Assembly (NCBI GenBank): GCA_035376985.1
Contig: DAOSSA010000002.1
Coordinates: forward strand, 62,001 to 126,000
Direction: 5' to 3'
From: Brevifilum sp029548365
Lineage (GTDB): Bacteria; Chloroflexota; Anaerolineae; Anaerolineales; Anaerolineaceae
DNA: 64,000 bases
The position numbers were made by a program, and so were the translations under genes. Of the stretch, positions 28,726 to 37,261 are shown one piece after another. Within the stretch, counting starts at the first letter, position 1. Every line of letters begins with the position of its first letter. The notes below the pieces were generated by a model, which made no database searches, had not been told where the DNA came from, and was given only the letters and a program-made list of their open reading frames with translations.

Positions 28726-29053
28726 CTGTCTGGTGTTGATCCCATTCGCGTCGGTAATTAACCTTGAGTTTGTCGATCACCGCGGTTTCAAGGTCGATGC
28801 CGGTTACCCGTGCCAATTGCAGCAAGTACAGCATCACATCCGCCAGTTCATTTGCCAATTCATCTGGGTGCCTTTGTTCCTCTGCCCACTGGAACAGCTC
28901 CAATACTTCGGCAGCCTCGATGCACAGGGAAACGGCCAGGTTCTTGGGGGTCTGCGGGCGCGGGGAGTCGGGCTGGTACCAGCCTTTGGCGGTGACGAAG
29001 CGGTCCATGGCGCGGGTGAGGTCTTCGATATTCATTAGAAGGGAATTATACAT
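28694..29053 (-). CDS. MazG-like nucleotide pyrophosphohydrolase
   Basis: This short all-alpha NTP pyrophosphohydrolase (119 aa, or 113 from ATG 29035) carries the metal-binding EAAEVLELFQWAEE and ELADVMLYLLQLA motifs. It resembles the XTP3-transactivated/dCTPase-type MazG proteins, which remove non-canonical dNTPs. An intact KxxD/E C-terminus (KVNYRREWDQ) is present. It sits between the methyltransferase and LOG-like genes, both plausible nucleotide housekeeping functions. Confidence 0.88.
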   Translation of the reverse strand: MYNSLLMNIEDLTRAMDRFVTAKGWYQPDSPRPQTPKNLAVSLCIEAAEVLELFQWAEEQRHPDELANELADVMLYLLQLARVTGIDLETAVIDKLKVNYRREWDQHQTDESEQDGKKY

Positions 29054-29107
29054 GATATCGGGGGTTAATGGGGGTCGCTGACAGTATTCACGTACGGAGA
29101 GCTTCAG

Positions 29108-29962
29108 TCAAGGGCACTTGTTTTCCTTGACTGCCAGGACGCCAAAGGCGCGCGGCTTCGCAGACACCCTGAAGCCAACCTGACCCAGGCGCGCGATCAC
29201 GCCGCGGCCGGTATTGGCACCGTAGCGGCTATCGGGGTTGCCGATGTAGTGAAACAGGCGTCCGCCGGGTTTGAGGATGCGGTACAGGTGCTGGTAAGTT
29301 TCTAATGCATACATCTCCCCAGCCAGGGCAAAGGTGGGCGGATCGTGAATGATCGCGTTGAAAGTCGCGTCGGGAAAGGCTGCAACCAGATCAGCGCTGT
29401 CGCCGATCAGGGGTTGGAGATTGGACAGAGTGAACAACTCGGCTGACCAGGGGTTTTGCCGGCAAATCTCGTGGACGGCCGGGTCAAATTCAACAGTAAC
29501 CACCTGTTCAGCGGTCTTCGCAGCCATGATGGCGGTATAACCCAGCCCGGTGGCTGTATCCAGGATACGACCGAAGGGTTTCTCCAAAGTTTTGAGTTTT
29601 TGACGCGTATCCTTATCAGGGGTGGTGTCTTTGACCCGATGCATGGGAATCCCGGATATGAGCATGGTGGGCGCGCCAGCGGTTGGCATCAGGCTGTAAT
29701 AACGGTTGGTGCGAGAAGAGAATGCCTGGACTTTTTCCAATCGGCTGCCCACCAGACGAAAACAACCATTCAAGTCGCTGTAAATGGCGTTGAGGTGTGC
29801 ATCCGTCAGAAGCTCTCCACCCGGCAATGCCCAGCCGGATTCAACACGGCGCACCTGGATCTTTGTCAGCCCCAGGTTGGGTGAAATGCTGATTACAGAG
29901 TCGGCGTTCTTCGCCAGCAAAGGGGTGATTTGATGGTGAGAAAATATCAAACTGTTGGGCAT
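29108..29962 (-). CDS. Class I SAM-dependent methyltransferase (spermidine-synthase-like)
   Basis: The 284-residue protein has an N-terminal strand-rich part (LTKIQVRRVESGWALPGGE) and a Rossmann methyltransferase domain: ILDTATGLGYTAIMAAK (SAM loop), VVTVEFDP (acidic residue of motif II), IIHDPPTF (motif IV) and LKPGGRLFHYIG. It resembles spermine/spermidine-synthase-like methyltransferases found in archaea and anaerobes. ATG 29962 is chosen because GGGGGA precedes it and it slightly overlaps the FtsB-like gene; the frame is open further upstream only inside that gene. The substrate is unknown. Confidence 0.75.
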   Translation of the reverse strand: MPNSLIFSHHQITPLLAKNADSVISISPNLGLTKIQVRRVESGWALPGGELLTDAHLNAIYSDLNGCFRLVGSRLEKVQAFSSRTNRYYSLMPTAGAPTMLISGIPMHRVKDTTPDKDTRQKLKTLEKPFGRILDTATGLGYTAIMAAKTAEQVVTVEFDPAVHEICRQNPWSAELFTLSNLQPLIGDSADLVAAFPDATFNAIIHDPPTFALAGEMYALETYQHLYRILKPGGRLFHYIGNPDSRYGANTGRGVIARLGQVGFRVSAKPRAFGVLAVKENKCP

Positions 29963-29969
29963 AGGCGGT

Positions 29970-30344
29970 TCAATCCCCCAGGAACAGCGCTTGCCAGATT
30001 TCCCATTTCTTAATTTTTTCGATGATAACCGGTTCAATAACGCTTGGTGTGGGAACCTGCTCAGCAGGGGGCAGGAGCACAATGGGGATATCCCCGGGCT
30101 GGATCATCATTGCATCTTCGCGCGCCCAGCGCTCCACGGCTTGATCGGATTGGGCATAAATCAACGCTGCTTCCAGGGCGGTGCGCGTGGATTCCAACTG
30201 AGAATAGTATTCGGTCAGCTCTTTTTCTTCCCTGCGCAAGCGTGTGAGCAGCGTCATACGCTGATTGAAATCCACCAGCAGCACCAGGACAATGCCTAGT
30301 ACAGCCAAAATCACCCGTTTGTCTTTGAGAAACTTCTTAATCAT
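29970..30344 (-). CDS. FtsB/DivIC-like septum formation initiator
   Basis: This small bitopic membrane protein has one N-terminal helix (VILAVLGIVLVLLVDF) followed by a coiled coil (RLRREEKELTEYYSQLESTRTAL) and a short extracytoplasmic domain with WAREDAMMIQPGD, the conserved FtsB/DivIC motif. It would join the FtsL/FtsQ-type divisome complex. It is the first gene of the operon, and the promoter ends only about 28 bases before the ATG at 30344. Confidence 0.85.
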   Translation of the reverse strand: MIKKFLKDKRVILAVLGIVLVLLVDFNQRMTLLTRLRREEKELTEYYSQLESTRTALEAALIYAQSDQAVERWAREDAMMIQPGDIPIVLLPPAEQVPTPSVIEPVIIEKIKKWEIWQALFLGD

Positions 30345-30378
30345 GATGGTCAGCACCTGATTTGATACCGTTACAAGA

Positions 30379-30387
30379 ATTATACCA
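30379..30387 (-). promoter_or_regulatory. Extended -10 promoter of the ftsB-like/proS operon
   Basis: On the minus strand TGGTATAAT (30387-30379) is a perfect extended -10 element; no good -35 is present. It lies right after the tRNA-Leu terminator. Confidence 0.6.
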
Positions 30388-30401
30388 TTTCAGCAGAAAT
30401 T

Positions 30402-30437
30402 AAAATAAAAACGGGGCTAACTTAACCGTCAGCCCCG
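30402..30437 (-). terminator. Rho-independent terminator of tRNA-Leu
   Basis: On the minus strand CGGGGCT (30437-30431) pairs with AGCCCCG (30418-30412), and a TTTTTATTTT tract follows. Confidence 0.8.
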
Positions 30438-30439
30438 AG

Positions 30440-30523
30440 TGCCGAAGGAGGGATTTGAACCCTCACGGGCCCTAGCCCACTACGCCCTGAACGTAGCGCG
30501 TCTGCCTATTCCGCCACTTCGGC
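30440..30523 (-). tRNA. tRNA-Leu (CAG)
   Basis: An 84-nt class II tRNA is read on the minus strand. The acceptor stem GCCGAAG/CTTCGGC, discriminator A, anticodon stem CTACG/CGTAG with loop TTCAGGG (anticodon CAG at 30489-30487), long variable arm (GGGC/GCCC) and T arm GAGGG-TTCAAAT-CCCTC are all present. The 3' CCA is not encoded. It has its own promoter and terminator. Confidence 0.97.
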
Positions 30524-30533
30524 AACGAATTCT

Positions 30534-30561
30534 ATTTTATCCGATACCCTCAATTTGTCAA
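30534..30561 (-). promoter_or_regulatory. Promoter of tRNA-Leu
   Basis: On the minus strand TTGACA (30561-30556) and TAAAAT (30539-30534) are 16 bases apart and end about 10 bases before the tRNA. Confidence 0.75.
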
Positions 30562-30738
30562 CCATTTGCAGGGAGGTAAACGCAGACTTAGCGAAGCGCC
30601 CCCTGCACCTTGCCAGGGTATCGAGTTGTGGCACGTCTGCCTGAACACGCCTGTTGCACAGGGAGGACATGGATGCTCGCCTAAGTTTTAAATCTGAATG
30701 GCTTTCATAAGCATTGTTTGCACAAATAGCGTTATAAC

Positions 30739-30767
30739 TTGACACCAAGGTTCGAAAGGATTATATT
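30739..30767 (+). promoter_or_regulatory. Promoter of the cold-shock gene
   Basis: TTGACA (30739-30744) and TATATT (30762-30767) are separated by 17 bases. The start of transcription is expected near 30774. Confidence 0.75.
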
Positions 30768-30773
30768 TATTTG

Positions 30774-30795
30774 CGTCAAGCCACAAGGCTTGACG
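30774..30795 (+). promoter_or_regulatory. 5'-terminal hairpin of the csp leader
   Basis: A perfect 9-bp stem (30774-30782 with 30787-30795, loop ACAA) starts at the predicted first transcribed base. Such 5' hairpins can protect mRNA from decay or act as temperature-sensitive elements; no U-run follows, so it is not a terminator. Confidence 0.6.
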
Positions 30796-30833
30796 ACTTG
30801 AACCTTAAAAAATAAGAAAGATGGAGTATTAGC

Positions 30834-31076
30834 ATGTCAGAACGTTATGTTGGAACCGTCAGATGGTTTAGCGCCCCCAAGGGGTACGGATTTATTGGTC
30901 GTGACGATGGTGAGAATGATGTCTTCGTTCACTTCTCCGCAGTCCAAATGGAAGGCTACAAGCGGCTCAGGGAGGGCCAGGCTGTAGAATTCTCCATTGA
31001 AGATGGTCCAAAGGGATTTCAGGCGTCCAATGTGATTCCTGTCCCCGGTAATGAGGAAGAGCCGCTTTCTTCATAA
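30834..31076 (+). CDS. csp: Cold-shock domain protein
   Basis: This 80-residue single OB-fold protein binds single-stranded nucleic acid. The RNP1 motif KGYGFIGRD and RNP2 motif DVFVHFSAV are intact, with GTVRWFSAPKGYGFI at the start. It acts as an RNA chaperone. The C-terminal 12 residues are an acidic extension beyond the usual 66-70 aa. It is monocistronic, with a good promoter, a structured leader and a strong terminator. Confidence 0.96.
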   Translation: MSERYVGTVRWFSAPKGYGFIGRDDGENDVFVHFSAVQMEGYKRLREGQAVEFSIEDGPKGFQASNVIPVPGNEEEPLSS

Positions 31077-31084
31077 AATAATTT

Positions 31085-31124
31085 CGGGCCGCCTGTTTGT
31101 TTTACAAGGCGGCCCGATTTTTTA
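31085..31124 (+). terminator. Rho-independent terminator after csp
   Basis: A perfect 10-bp GC-rich stem (31085-31094 with 31107-31116) is followed by ATTTTTTA. It lies between convergent genes and may serve both. Confidence 0.9.
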
Positions 31125-31125
31125 T

Positions 31126-31758
31126 TTAAATATGGAAAATTAAATAATTGATCAATTTGGCAATTTCAAGGAATACGGCTTGCCAGCCTTCGCAACTGAA
31201 GAACCAGGTCGAAGATTTAAACCAGTGACCCACCACCGGGCGGACTGAGATGGTCACTCCACTGCCGCGCAGCTCATGCTGAAAAATCAAACGGGTCCTG
31301 AAACTGTGATAAGGGTCGGTCACGACCATAAACGCGGACCAACCATGATCCTCGGCGAACTGTTTCACGGCTCTGGCTTCATCCCGAGTGCTATCGACAG
31401 CCCGGTCTGTGATGAAAATACGGCTATTGTCAAACCCCAACGCTTCCGCTTCACTGGTCAGGAGTCGATTAGCTGCATGGTCGGTGTTGGTGATCAGCAG
31501 GGTGTTGGCATACCCCCTCTTCAGCATATCTGCAGCCATTGCCAGGCGGTCGCCTGAATCACCGCTGAGGATGACGATGGCATCCACCGGAACAATCGGG
31601 TCTGCTACAATCAGGATTCCTCCCACCGCCACCAGAACCAGGTAGATGATCAGCGGGCTCAGCAGCAGGAATATGAAAGCGAGCGAGTATGCAAAGCAGC
31701 CTATCCCTGCTGATTTCTCAGCGGGGGAAGGCTGTGCGCCTGTCATTTGGGGCGACAT
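31126..31758 (-). CDS. YdcF-like membrane protein (DUF218)
   Basis: The 210-residue protein has an N-terminal membrane helix (about 22-50) followed by a DUF218/YdcF domain: VDAIVILSGDSGDRLAMAADMLKRGYA, SRIFITDRAVDSTRDEARAV and VVTDPYHSFRTRLIF are the conserved strands and loops. The family is linked to envelope and polysaccharide functions (ElyC, SanA, VanZ-neighbour proteins), but the enzymatic activity is not defined. It lies 4 bases downstream of the PatB-like gene and is probably cotranscribed with it. Confidence 0.85.
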   Translation of the reverse strand: MSPQMTGAQPSPAEKSAGIGCFAYSLAFIFLLLSPLIIYLVLVAVGGILIVADPIVPVDAIVILSGDSGDRLAMAADMLKRGYANTLLITNTDHAANRLLTSEAEALGFDNSRIFITDRAVDSTRDEARAVKQFAEDHGWSAFMVVTDPYHSFRTRLIFQHELRGSGVTISVRPVVGHWFKSSTWFFSCEGWQAVFLEIAKLINYLIFHI

Positions 31759-31762
31759 GAGT

Positions 31763-32908
31763 TTATAATTTTTCGAGAGCCGTTTTCATGCGGGCTAAGC
31801 CTTCTTCAAGCGTGGCGCGGGGGCATCCAAAGTTGATCCGCAGGAACCCCTGGCCGTTTTCGCCAAAGCTAATACCATCGTTGAAGCCTACTTTGGCTTC
31901 GTCTAAAAAGAAACGATAGGGTGATTCGACTTCCAATTGACGACAATCCAGCCAGCCCAGGAAAGTGCCTTCGGGCGACCACATGCGAATGCCAGGCAAG
32001 TTTTCGTTGACATAGTTGACCAAATAATCCCGGTTTGCCTTAAGGTAATGCATCACCTCGCGTAACCAGGGGCGACCGTGCAGGTAGGCTGCCCGGGCAG
32101 CATGTAAACCGAAGATATTGGGGTGACCTAAAAGCATGGGCAGGGTTTGACTCAGCCTGTCTTTGATGACCGGGTTCTCAGCGATCACAACTGACGTGGA
32201 CAGGCCCGCGATATTAAAGGTTTTCGAGGGCGCCAAATAGGTGACGGTAATCTGAGCTGCATCAGGGGAAAGGTTAGCTATCGGGATGTGTTGATAGCCG
32301 GAGAAAATCAGGTCATTGTGTATTTCGTCCGAACAGATCCATACATTGTACTTTAAACAAATCTCCGCCATTTTGGTCAGCTCTTCACGAGTGAAGACCC
32401 GGCCAACCGGGTTGTGGGGGTTGCAGAGGATGAAAAGTTTCACACCGGAAGCGACTTTTTCCTCGAAATCGTCAAAATCAATCTCATATTTTCCGTCTTC
32501 CTGTAAGATAAGCTGATTATGAACAGCGACCCTGCCCGTCGCCTGGGGTGCCCTTAGAATGGGGGGATAGACCGGGGTTTGGATCAGCACAGGTTCTCCG
32601 GGCTCGGTGAGGCTGTAGATGGCGTGGACAAAACCGGTCACAACGCCACAGACAAAGTTCAGGTCTTCCGGGTTAACGGTCCAGTCGAAAAAGTGCACCA
32701 TGTGCTGCAGGATGGCATCATTCAGGCCTTTAAGCGGGCCGCCATAACCAAAGATACCGTGGTTGACCCGCTCGGTTAATGCCTGGATAACAGGTTCAGG
32801 AGCTTTGAAGTCCATGTCTGCCAACCACATGGGCAAAACATCCTCGGGGTAATAATGCCACTTAAAGCTCTCAGTACAACGTCGGTCAATTATGCTGTTA
32901 AAATCCAT
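31763..32908 (-). CDS. PLP-dependent C-S lyase / aminotransferase, PatB-MalY family
   Basis: This fold-type I PLP enzyme resembles PatB/MalY cystathionine beta-lyases, which release sulfide or thiols and ammonia from cysteine conjugates. The start DRRCTESFKWHYYPEDVLPMWLADMDF is diagnostic. The PLP Lys lies in YLAPSKTFNIAGL, with FCNPHNPVGRVFT-like and RINFGCPRATLEEGL motifs. Length is 381 aa. GAAGGAAA precedes the ATG. In vivo substrate is unknown. Confidence 0.9.
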   Translation of the reverse strand: MDFNSIIDRRCTESFKWHYYPEDVLPMWLADMDFKAPEPVIQALTERVNHGIFGYGGPLKGLNDAILQHMVHFFDWTVNPEDLNFVCGVVTGFVHAIYSLTEPGEPVLIQTPVYPPILRAPQATGRVAVHNQLILQEDGKYEIDFDDFEEKVASGVKLFILCNPHNPVGRVFTREELTKMAEICLKYNVWICSDEIHNDLIFSGYQHIPIANLSPDAAQITVTYLAPSKTFNIAGLSTSVVIAENPVIKDRLSQTLPMLLGHPNIFGLHAARAAYLHGRPWLREVMHYLKANRDYLVNYVNENLPGIRMWSPEGTFLGWLDCRQLEVESPYRFFLDEAKVGFNDGISFGENGQGFLRINFGCPRATLEEGLARMKTALEKL

Positions 32909-33076
32909 TGTTTTCCTTCTAACTCAGTGTTGTTGATTAATGACGATTGTAAAACCCTATTGCTTAATAAAAATATAGATTAAACATGCCCGATGGACCT
33001 GGAGACTCTTGATCCTGTTCGAAAACGGATGCATGATTTTCCTTGGGCTTAGCAATTTTAAAATGATTATAGCCTA

Positions 33077-34054
33077 ATGCTGGAATTTCTTCCCAGGGTA
33101 TTGGCCAAAGAAAAATGGTATACTCATTTTGATTGGTACCTGGAGACCCTGTTGAAGAAATTATTTTCAGCATTAATCAAACTTACCCGTTTTCAAGAAT
33201 ATGGTTGTATTATTTTAATCACATCTCTTTTAGGGGCGGTTACTGCGGGGGGGACATTGTCCGGTCGCCTGTTGGTGATTCTGCTGGCTAACAGCCTGAT
33301 CGTTGGCTTTGCGTATATGGTAAATGATATTGAAGATGCGGCAGAAGACGCTTTTTCAATGAAAAACAGCCTGCGAAACCCCATCTCAAGCGGCTTGATT
33401 ATACCGAAAACTGCCCGATTGGCAACAGCGATCGTGGGGTCGACCGCTTTGGGTTTATTGGCTCTGATGGGGCTATGGCCGTGGCTCTTTGGAGCAGGTA
33501 ACCTGGCGCTGGGTTTGATTTACTCACATAAAGCCATCCGTCTGAAAGCGCTGCCTTTAGTGGCATTCACCTCACGCGGCGTTTTGCTGGCAGGATTGCC
33601 ATTTTTATCCAGTTATTTCACTTTTTCTCACTCGCTCAACCGCATCTGGTACTGGCCATTTCTGTGGTTGATCTCGCTTAGTTTTTTATTTGATCTTCAC
33701 AGCGAACGCAGTGGAGAAGAGAGGACACGGTTCTCACGCTGGAATGAGATCTCTGCGCAGCATGGAGAACGCTTTGCCAATGTGTTGATGATAGGTGTGA
33801 TCATCGTGGTTGCAAGCACCGGCGTGGTTTCGATATTCTTGATTAACCTGTTTCCGTCCTGGGTCATCATCATCATTTTAATGCTGTTGACGCTGATGAT
33901 TGTGCCGCCTTATCTCAAGTATCGGCGCGACAAAACCGGGGCGGACCTGACGGTCTTGTTGATCAATGCATTGGTCCATGCGTTTGCGATTGGGTTGGTG
34001 CTACAATTCGTTTTCCCTACGCTGGTACGAATGATTCGTCCGGGGTGGTTTTAA
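33077..34054 (+). CDS. UbiA-family prenyltransferase-like membrane protein
   Basis: The protein has about eight membrane helices. The first Asp-rich motif NDIEDAAEDA matches NDxxDxxxD and is followed by RNPISSG, the usual UbiA arrangement; the second motif is weaker (DLHSERSGEE). UbiA enzymes transfer prenyl chains to aromatic or lipid acceptors. The start is uncertain: ATG 33077 lacks a ribosome site, whereas an in-frame TTG at 33152 has CTGGAGA about 6 bases upstream and would start as MKKLFSALIKL. The acceptor cannot be deduced. Confidence 0.75.
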   Translation: MLEFLPRVLAKEKWYTHFDWYLETLLKKLFSALIKLTRFQEYGCIILITSLLGAVTAGGTLSGRLLVILLANSLIVGFAYMVNDIEDAAEDAFSMKNSLRNPISSGLIIPKTARLATAIVGSTALGLLALMGLWPWLFGAGNLALGLIYSHKAIRLKALPLVAFTSRGVLLAGLPFLSSYFTFSHSLNRIWYWPFLWLISLSFLFDLHSERSGEERTRFSRWNEISAQHGERFANVLMIGVIIVVASTGVVSIFLINLFPSWVIIIILMLLTLMIVPPYLKYRRDKTGADLTVLLINALVHAFAIGLVLQFVFPTLVRMIRPGWF

Positions 34055-34161
34055 GGTCGGTACGGTAGTAGCAATCAGCCCCTCAGGTTTTATGGCAGGG
34101 TTTGCTCGCCCTCACGAACCGGTTCAGGGCTGAACTAATCGAGATTCAAAATAAAAGGTGG

Positions 34162-34656
34162 ATGATGGATCAAAAATTTTTATCACTCTCAAAGCGGGTT
34201 GCCCGGAGTTTGCTTGATCGAGAATACACGCTCAGTACGGCTGAATCCTGTACGGGCGGGATGCTCAGCCAAACCATAACAGCGATTTCAGGCTCTTCAA
34301 CCTATTTCATCGGCGGGATAGTGGCTTATCACAACCGGATCAAAGAACACTTTCTTGATGTTCAGGAGCTCACGCTTGAAACCTATGGCGCAGTAAGCCA
34401 ACAAACAGCTCAAGAAATGGCTGATGGTGTGAGGAAGCGATTCCAAACCGAGGTCGGCTTATCGACGACGGGGGTTGCCGGGCCAACCGGCGGGACGGAA
34501 ACCAAGCCGGTAGGCCTGGTGTGTTTAGGCATCAGCCTGCCTGAGAAAACCTGGACGTACCAGTGCAATTTTAACGGCGATCGGCTCGAGGTGATGCAAG
34601 CGAGTGTGGTTGAGATCCTGATGCGCTTATTGGAATTGTTAAAACTGACCGATTGA
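34162..34656 (+). CDS. pncC: Nicotinamide-nucleotide amidohydrolase (CinA C-terminal domain)
   Basis: PncC deamidates NMN to nicotinate mononucleotide in NAD recycling. The protein (164 aa) is the stand-alone CinA C-terminal domain: STAESCTGGMLSQTIT, GSSTYFIGGIVAYHN and GVAGPTGGTETKPVGLV are the hallmark motifs including the catalytic Ser/Thr region. AAAGGTGG lies just before the tandem ATGs at 34162/34165; an upstream in-frame ATG has no ribosome site. No CinA N-terminal domain is fused. Confidence 0.93.
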   Translation: MMDQKFLSLSKRVARSLLDREYTLSTAESCTGGMLSQTITAISGSSTYFIGGIVAYHNRIKEHFLDVQELTLETYGAVSQQTAQEMADGVRKRFQTEVGLSTTGVAGPTGGTETKPVGLVCLGISLPEKTWTYQCNFNGDRLEVMQASVVEILMRLLELLKLTD

Positions 34657-34685
34657 TCCGGTCTTACAGGGGGATCGAGATAAGC

Positions 34686-36017
34686 TCAGGTTATCGGCTG
34701 GTCTTGTTGATCGCTTTCATCAGGTAACCGGGTGACCATAACGCGGTCCACCCGCCGACCGTCCATATCAACAACCTCGAAGCAATACCCGTCATAGGTG
34801 AATTTTGCACCTGTTTTTGGGATATACCCTAACTGGCTCATCACAAACCCGCTCAGGGTTTGGTATGCCGAGCGTTCTTCGCCGGGCATGACGGAAAAAT
34901 GGAGGATCTCCTTGAGCTCGTCAATCACAAGAAGACCATCAAACAGCCACGACCCATCCTCGCGCTGGAATACCATGACATCGGTATCCATACCGTCTTC
35001 GGGGATTTCACCCACAATCGCTTCGAGGATGTCGTATTCGGTGGTCATGCCTGAGATTCCGCCATATTCATCGAGGATTATCGCCAGGTGAACGCCGCTA
35101 TTCTGGATGGCGTCCAGGGCTTTGAGCGCAGCCATATTCCCTGGCAGGTAAACCGGGTCTTTAATGAAATCCCTGATATTAAAAGCAGGATCATCCGGGC
35201 GATGGCCCAATAGATCGCGGGCTTTAATATAGCCTATGGTTCGGTCAAGGTCGCCATCGGCAACTGGAATGCGGGAATGGGGTGAGGTCAGTATCTGCTG
35301 CCAAATCTCTTCGGTGGGTGCATTGATGTCAATCCAGGTGAGTTCCAGGCGCGGTGTCATCAGGGCTTCCACCCGGCGATCCCCCAACCGTAAGATGCTG
35401 GAGAACATTTCCTGTTCAGCATCCTGGATTAAACCGAATTGACGACCTTCCTCGATGTAGCCTTTGATTTCATCCGTTGTAATTGAAGGGTCTTTGTCGG
35501 TGTTGATGCGAAAAAGTTTGAGACCCAGGTTGGTTGATGCAGCTAAGAACAGGGTTAGCGGGCGGAATAATTTTGTTAATCGGAAAATGAACGGCGATAA
35601 AGCGACAACGATATTTTCAGGTTTACTGACCGCCATTCGTTTGGGGATCAATTCACCCACAACAATAGAAAAGTAGGTGATAACGGCTACGACAAGTATC
35701 AGGGATAAAATTCCAGCATAATTAGCCAACCATGGAATTTTGGCGACTTGCTCAGCTAAAGGTATGGATAAGTTTGCACCACCAATACCGCCCGCCAATG
35801 TATCAATCAGCGTGATCATAATTTGAACCGTCGAAAGATAATGCTGATCGGGATCTTGTAACATCTCGAGTGCAGCAGACGCGCCTTTCGCTCCCTCATC
35901 AGCCCGTTGTTGCAGCCGCATCTTTTTGGACGCAACCATCGCGATTTCGTACATCGCGAAAAACGCGTTGAATCCAAACAGAATAAAAATAATGATGATA
36001 TTAACGTAGATGGGCAT
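34686..36017 (-). CDS. CNNM/HlyC-CorC family membrane protein with CBS domains
   Basis: The 443-residue protein has an N-terminal DUF21 transmembrane domain (about 1-190), a CBS-pair region (about 205-330, including MTPRLELTWID and HLAIILDEYGGISGMTT) and a C-terminal CorC/HlyC domain (about 345-430). The family is implicated in Mg2+ or Co2+ efflux and is often annotated as hemolysin. It is monocistronic and converges with pncC. I checked the upstream region for an M-box or Mn riboswitch and found none. Confidence 0.92.
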   Translation of the reverse strand: MPIYVNIIIIFILFGFNAFFAMYEIAMVASKKMRLQQRADEGAKGASAALEMLQDPDQHYLSTVQIMITLIDTLAGGIGGANLSIPLAEQVAKIPWLANYAGILSLILVVAVITYFSIVVGELIPKRMAVSKPENIVVALSPFIFRLTKLFRPLTLFLAASTNLGLKLFRINTDKDPSITTDEIKGYIEEGRQFGLIQDAEQEMFSSILRLGDRRVEALMTPRLELTWIDINAPTEEIWQQILTSPHSRIPVADGDLDRTIGYIKARDLLGHRPDDPAFNIRDFIKDPVYLPGNMAALKALDAIQNSGVHLAIILDEYGGISGMTTEYDILEAIVGEIPEDGMDTDVMVFQREDGSWLFDGLLVIDELKEILHFSVMPGEERSAYQTLSGFVMSQLGYIPKTGAKFTYDGYCFEVVDMDGRRVDRVMVTRLPDESDQQDQPIT

Positions 36018-36529
36018 TTTTAATAATTAATCCTGATTGTGAAAGGTGTATTTGATGTCAAAACCGTTGTTGATATTACCGCCCGGCTGATCGATGCAAA
36101 AGAGATGCACCTGTAAATATTGATGAATCCTTTGGCGTGAGTCGTCAGCGGATCTCTCAATAAATCAATTGGTCTCCGTGAATCACATTCTTCTCGACCG
36201 GCTAATATGTGCCTTTTATCATAACTTTTCTACCGTACCCTCTTAGATTCAACGATTAAGAGCATCGGTAGTTTGTTAAGAATACCACAGGTGAATCAAA
36301 GTAAATCCATTTTCTTTTCCTGAAAATTAAATGTATCTCTATTTCACTGATGTCTTCAATTTAAATATGTATCAAATGCATGCACTTTAGTATAAATCGG
36401 CGCAACAACCCCTTGGTGGTCTCGTTTACACCTGTTTCCCAGGTAGCGTAAGGATGCACAGCGTAAACAACAGCATTCGTTTTCACCCGGTTTGGGCAAA
36501 TGATGAGATACTTATCAGACATTCACCGG
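36018..36529. other. Intergenic region, no recognised feature
   Basis: These 512 AT-rich bases separate the CNNM gene from the histidine phosphatase gene. I see short direct repeats of GATGCA near 36095 and an ATGCATGCA palindrome near 36377, but no gene, riboswitch or clear promoter. Confidence 0.5.
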
Positions 36530-37258
36530 TCAGGTGATCAGATGCTCGGGAAAAGGGTCAACTTTGTTCATGTATTGCAGCCTGACATGACCCTTATCAG
36601 AGATGTCAACCCGGCTGATGGCGCAGTTGTTCATCAGGAACCAGTAGTGTTCAGCCTGGATTTCGAAAAACACGGACAGGATGTGCGCGAAAATTCCGCC
36701 ATGCATGACGATTCCCACGCGGTGATACGTGCCCCCATGCTCGGTTAGTAAGCGGTCGATGATCTCCCGGGCGCGTACAGGGTACTGCTCGCGAGGTTCT
36801 TTTTCCCGGTTGTACCAGCCCGTTTCGGGCAAATCATCGGGGATGATCAATTGAGGGAAATTTGATTGAAAGAAGGACCTTCCTGGCCCGGGTTGACCGA
36901 GGTACACCGGTTCCTCATCGATGAATTCGATGTCAAACAGTCCGCCGGTTTCATGCAGTTCAGGCCAGGCGACCAGTGGCAGGCCGGTTTTTTCAGCGAT
37001 AGCCAGGCCGGTTTTCACAGCACGCGTCATCAGGCTGCAATGCAAATGGGTCAGACCAAAACCAGACCGGTTCTGGGGGTCATAGCCATTATTTACATAA
37101 GGGCGAGCAATGGCTTCTGCCACCAGGCGCGCCTGCTCAATGCCAATGGGAGTCAGATCTGGGTCAGTGACTCTTTGATATAGATGAGCATCGCTGTTCT
37201 CGTCCCAGAGGAGATTGTTGGTTGATTGTCCGTGCCGGATAAAGTAAAGCTCTAACAC
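36530..37258 (-). CDS. Histidine phosphatase family protein
   Basis: The 242-residue protein starts LELYFIRHGQSTNN, with the catalytic RHG motif, and carries LMTRAVKTGLAIAE and a second histidine in GIVMHGGIFAHIL. This is the phosphoglycerate mutase-like branch-1 fold; the substrate cannot be told. Translation starts at GTG 37258 with AAAGGAA upstream, 4 bases after the deacetylase gene, so the two genes are probably one operon. Confidence 0.9.
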   Translation of the reverse strand: MLELYFIRHGQSTNNLLWDENSDAHLYQRVTDPDLTPIGIEQARLVAEAIARPYVNNGYDPQNRSGFGLTHLHCSLMTRAVKTGLAIAEKTGLPLVAWPELHETGGLFDIEFIDEEPVYLGQPGPGRSFFQSNFPQLIIPDDLPETGWYNREKEPREQYPVRAREIIDRLLTEHGGTYHRVGIVMHGGIFAHILSVFFEIQAEHYWFLMNNCAISRVDISDKGHVRLQYMNKVDPFPEHLIT

Positions 37259-37261
37259 AGT

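Larger units (their letters stand above)
30524..30833. other. Intergenic region between tRNA-Leu and csp
   Basis: These 310 bases hold the tRNA-Leu promoter (minus), the csp promoter and leader (plus), and a stretch near 30595-30640 that resembles, at about 25 of 32 positions, part of the small palindromic element at 62786-62897. I see no convincing coding region. Confidence 0.6.

Noticed and set aside
30506..30748. 80-codon minus-strand frame next to tRNA-Leu
   Set aside because: It overlaps the tRNA-Leu sequence and both promoters, and has no ribosome site.
36018..36300. M-box (Mg) or yybP-ykoY (Mn) riboswitch before the CNNM gene
   Set aside because: No conserved core of either class is found on the minus strand.
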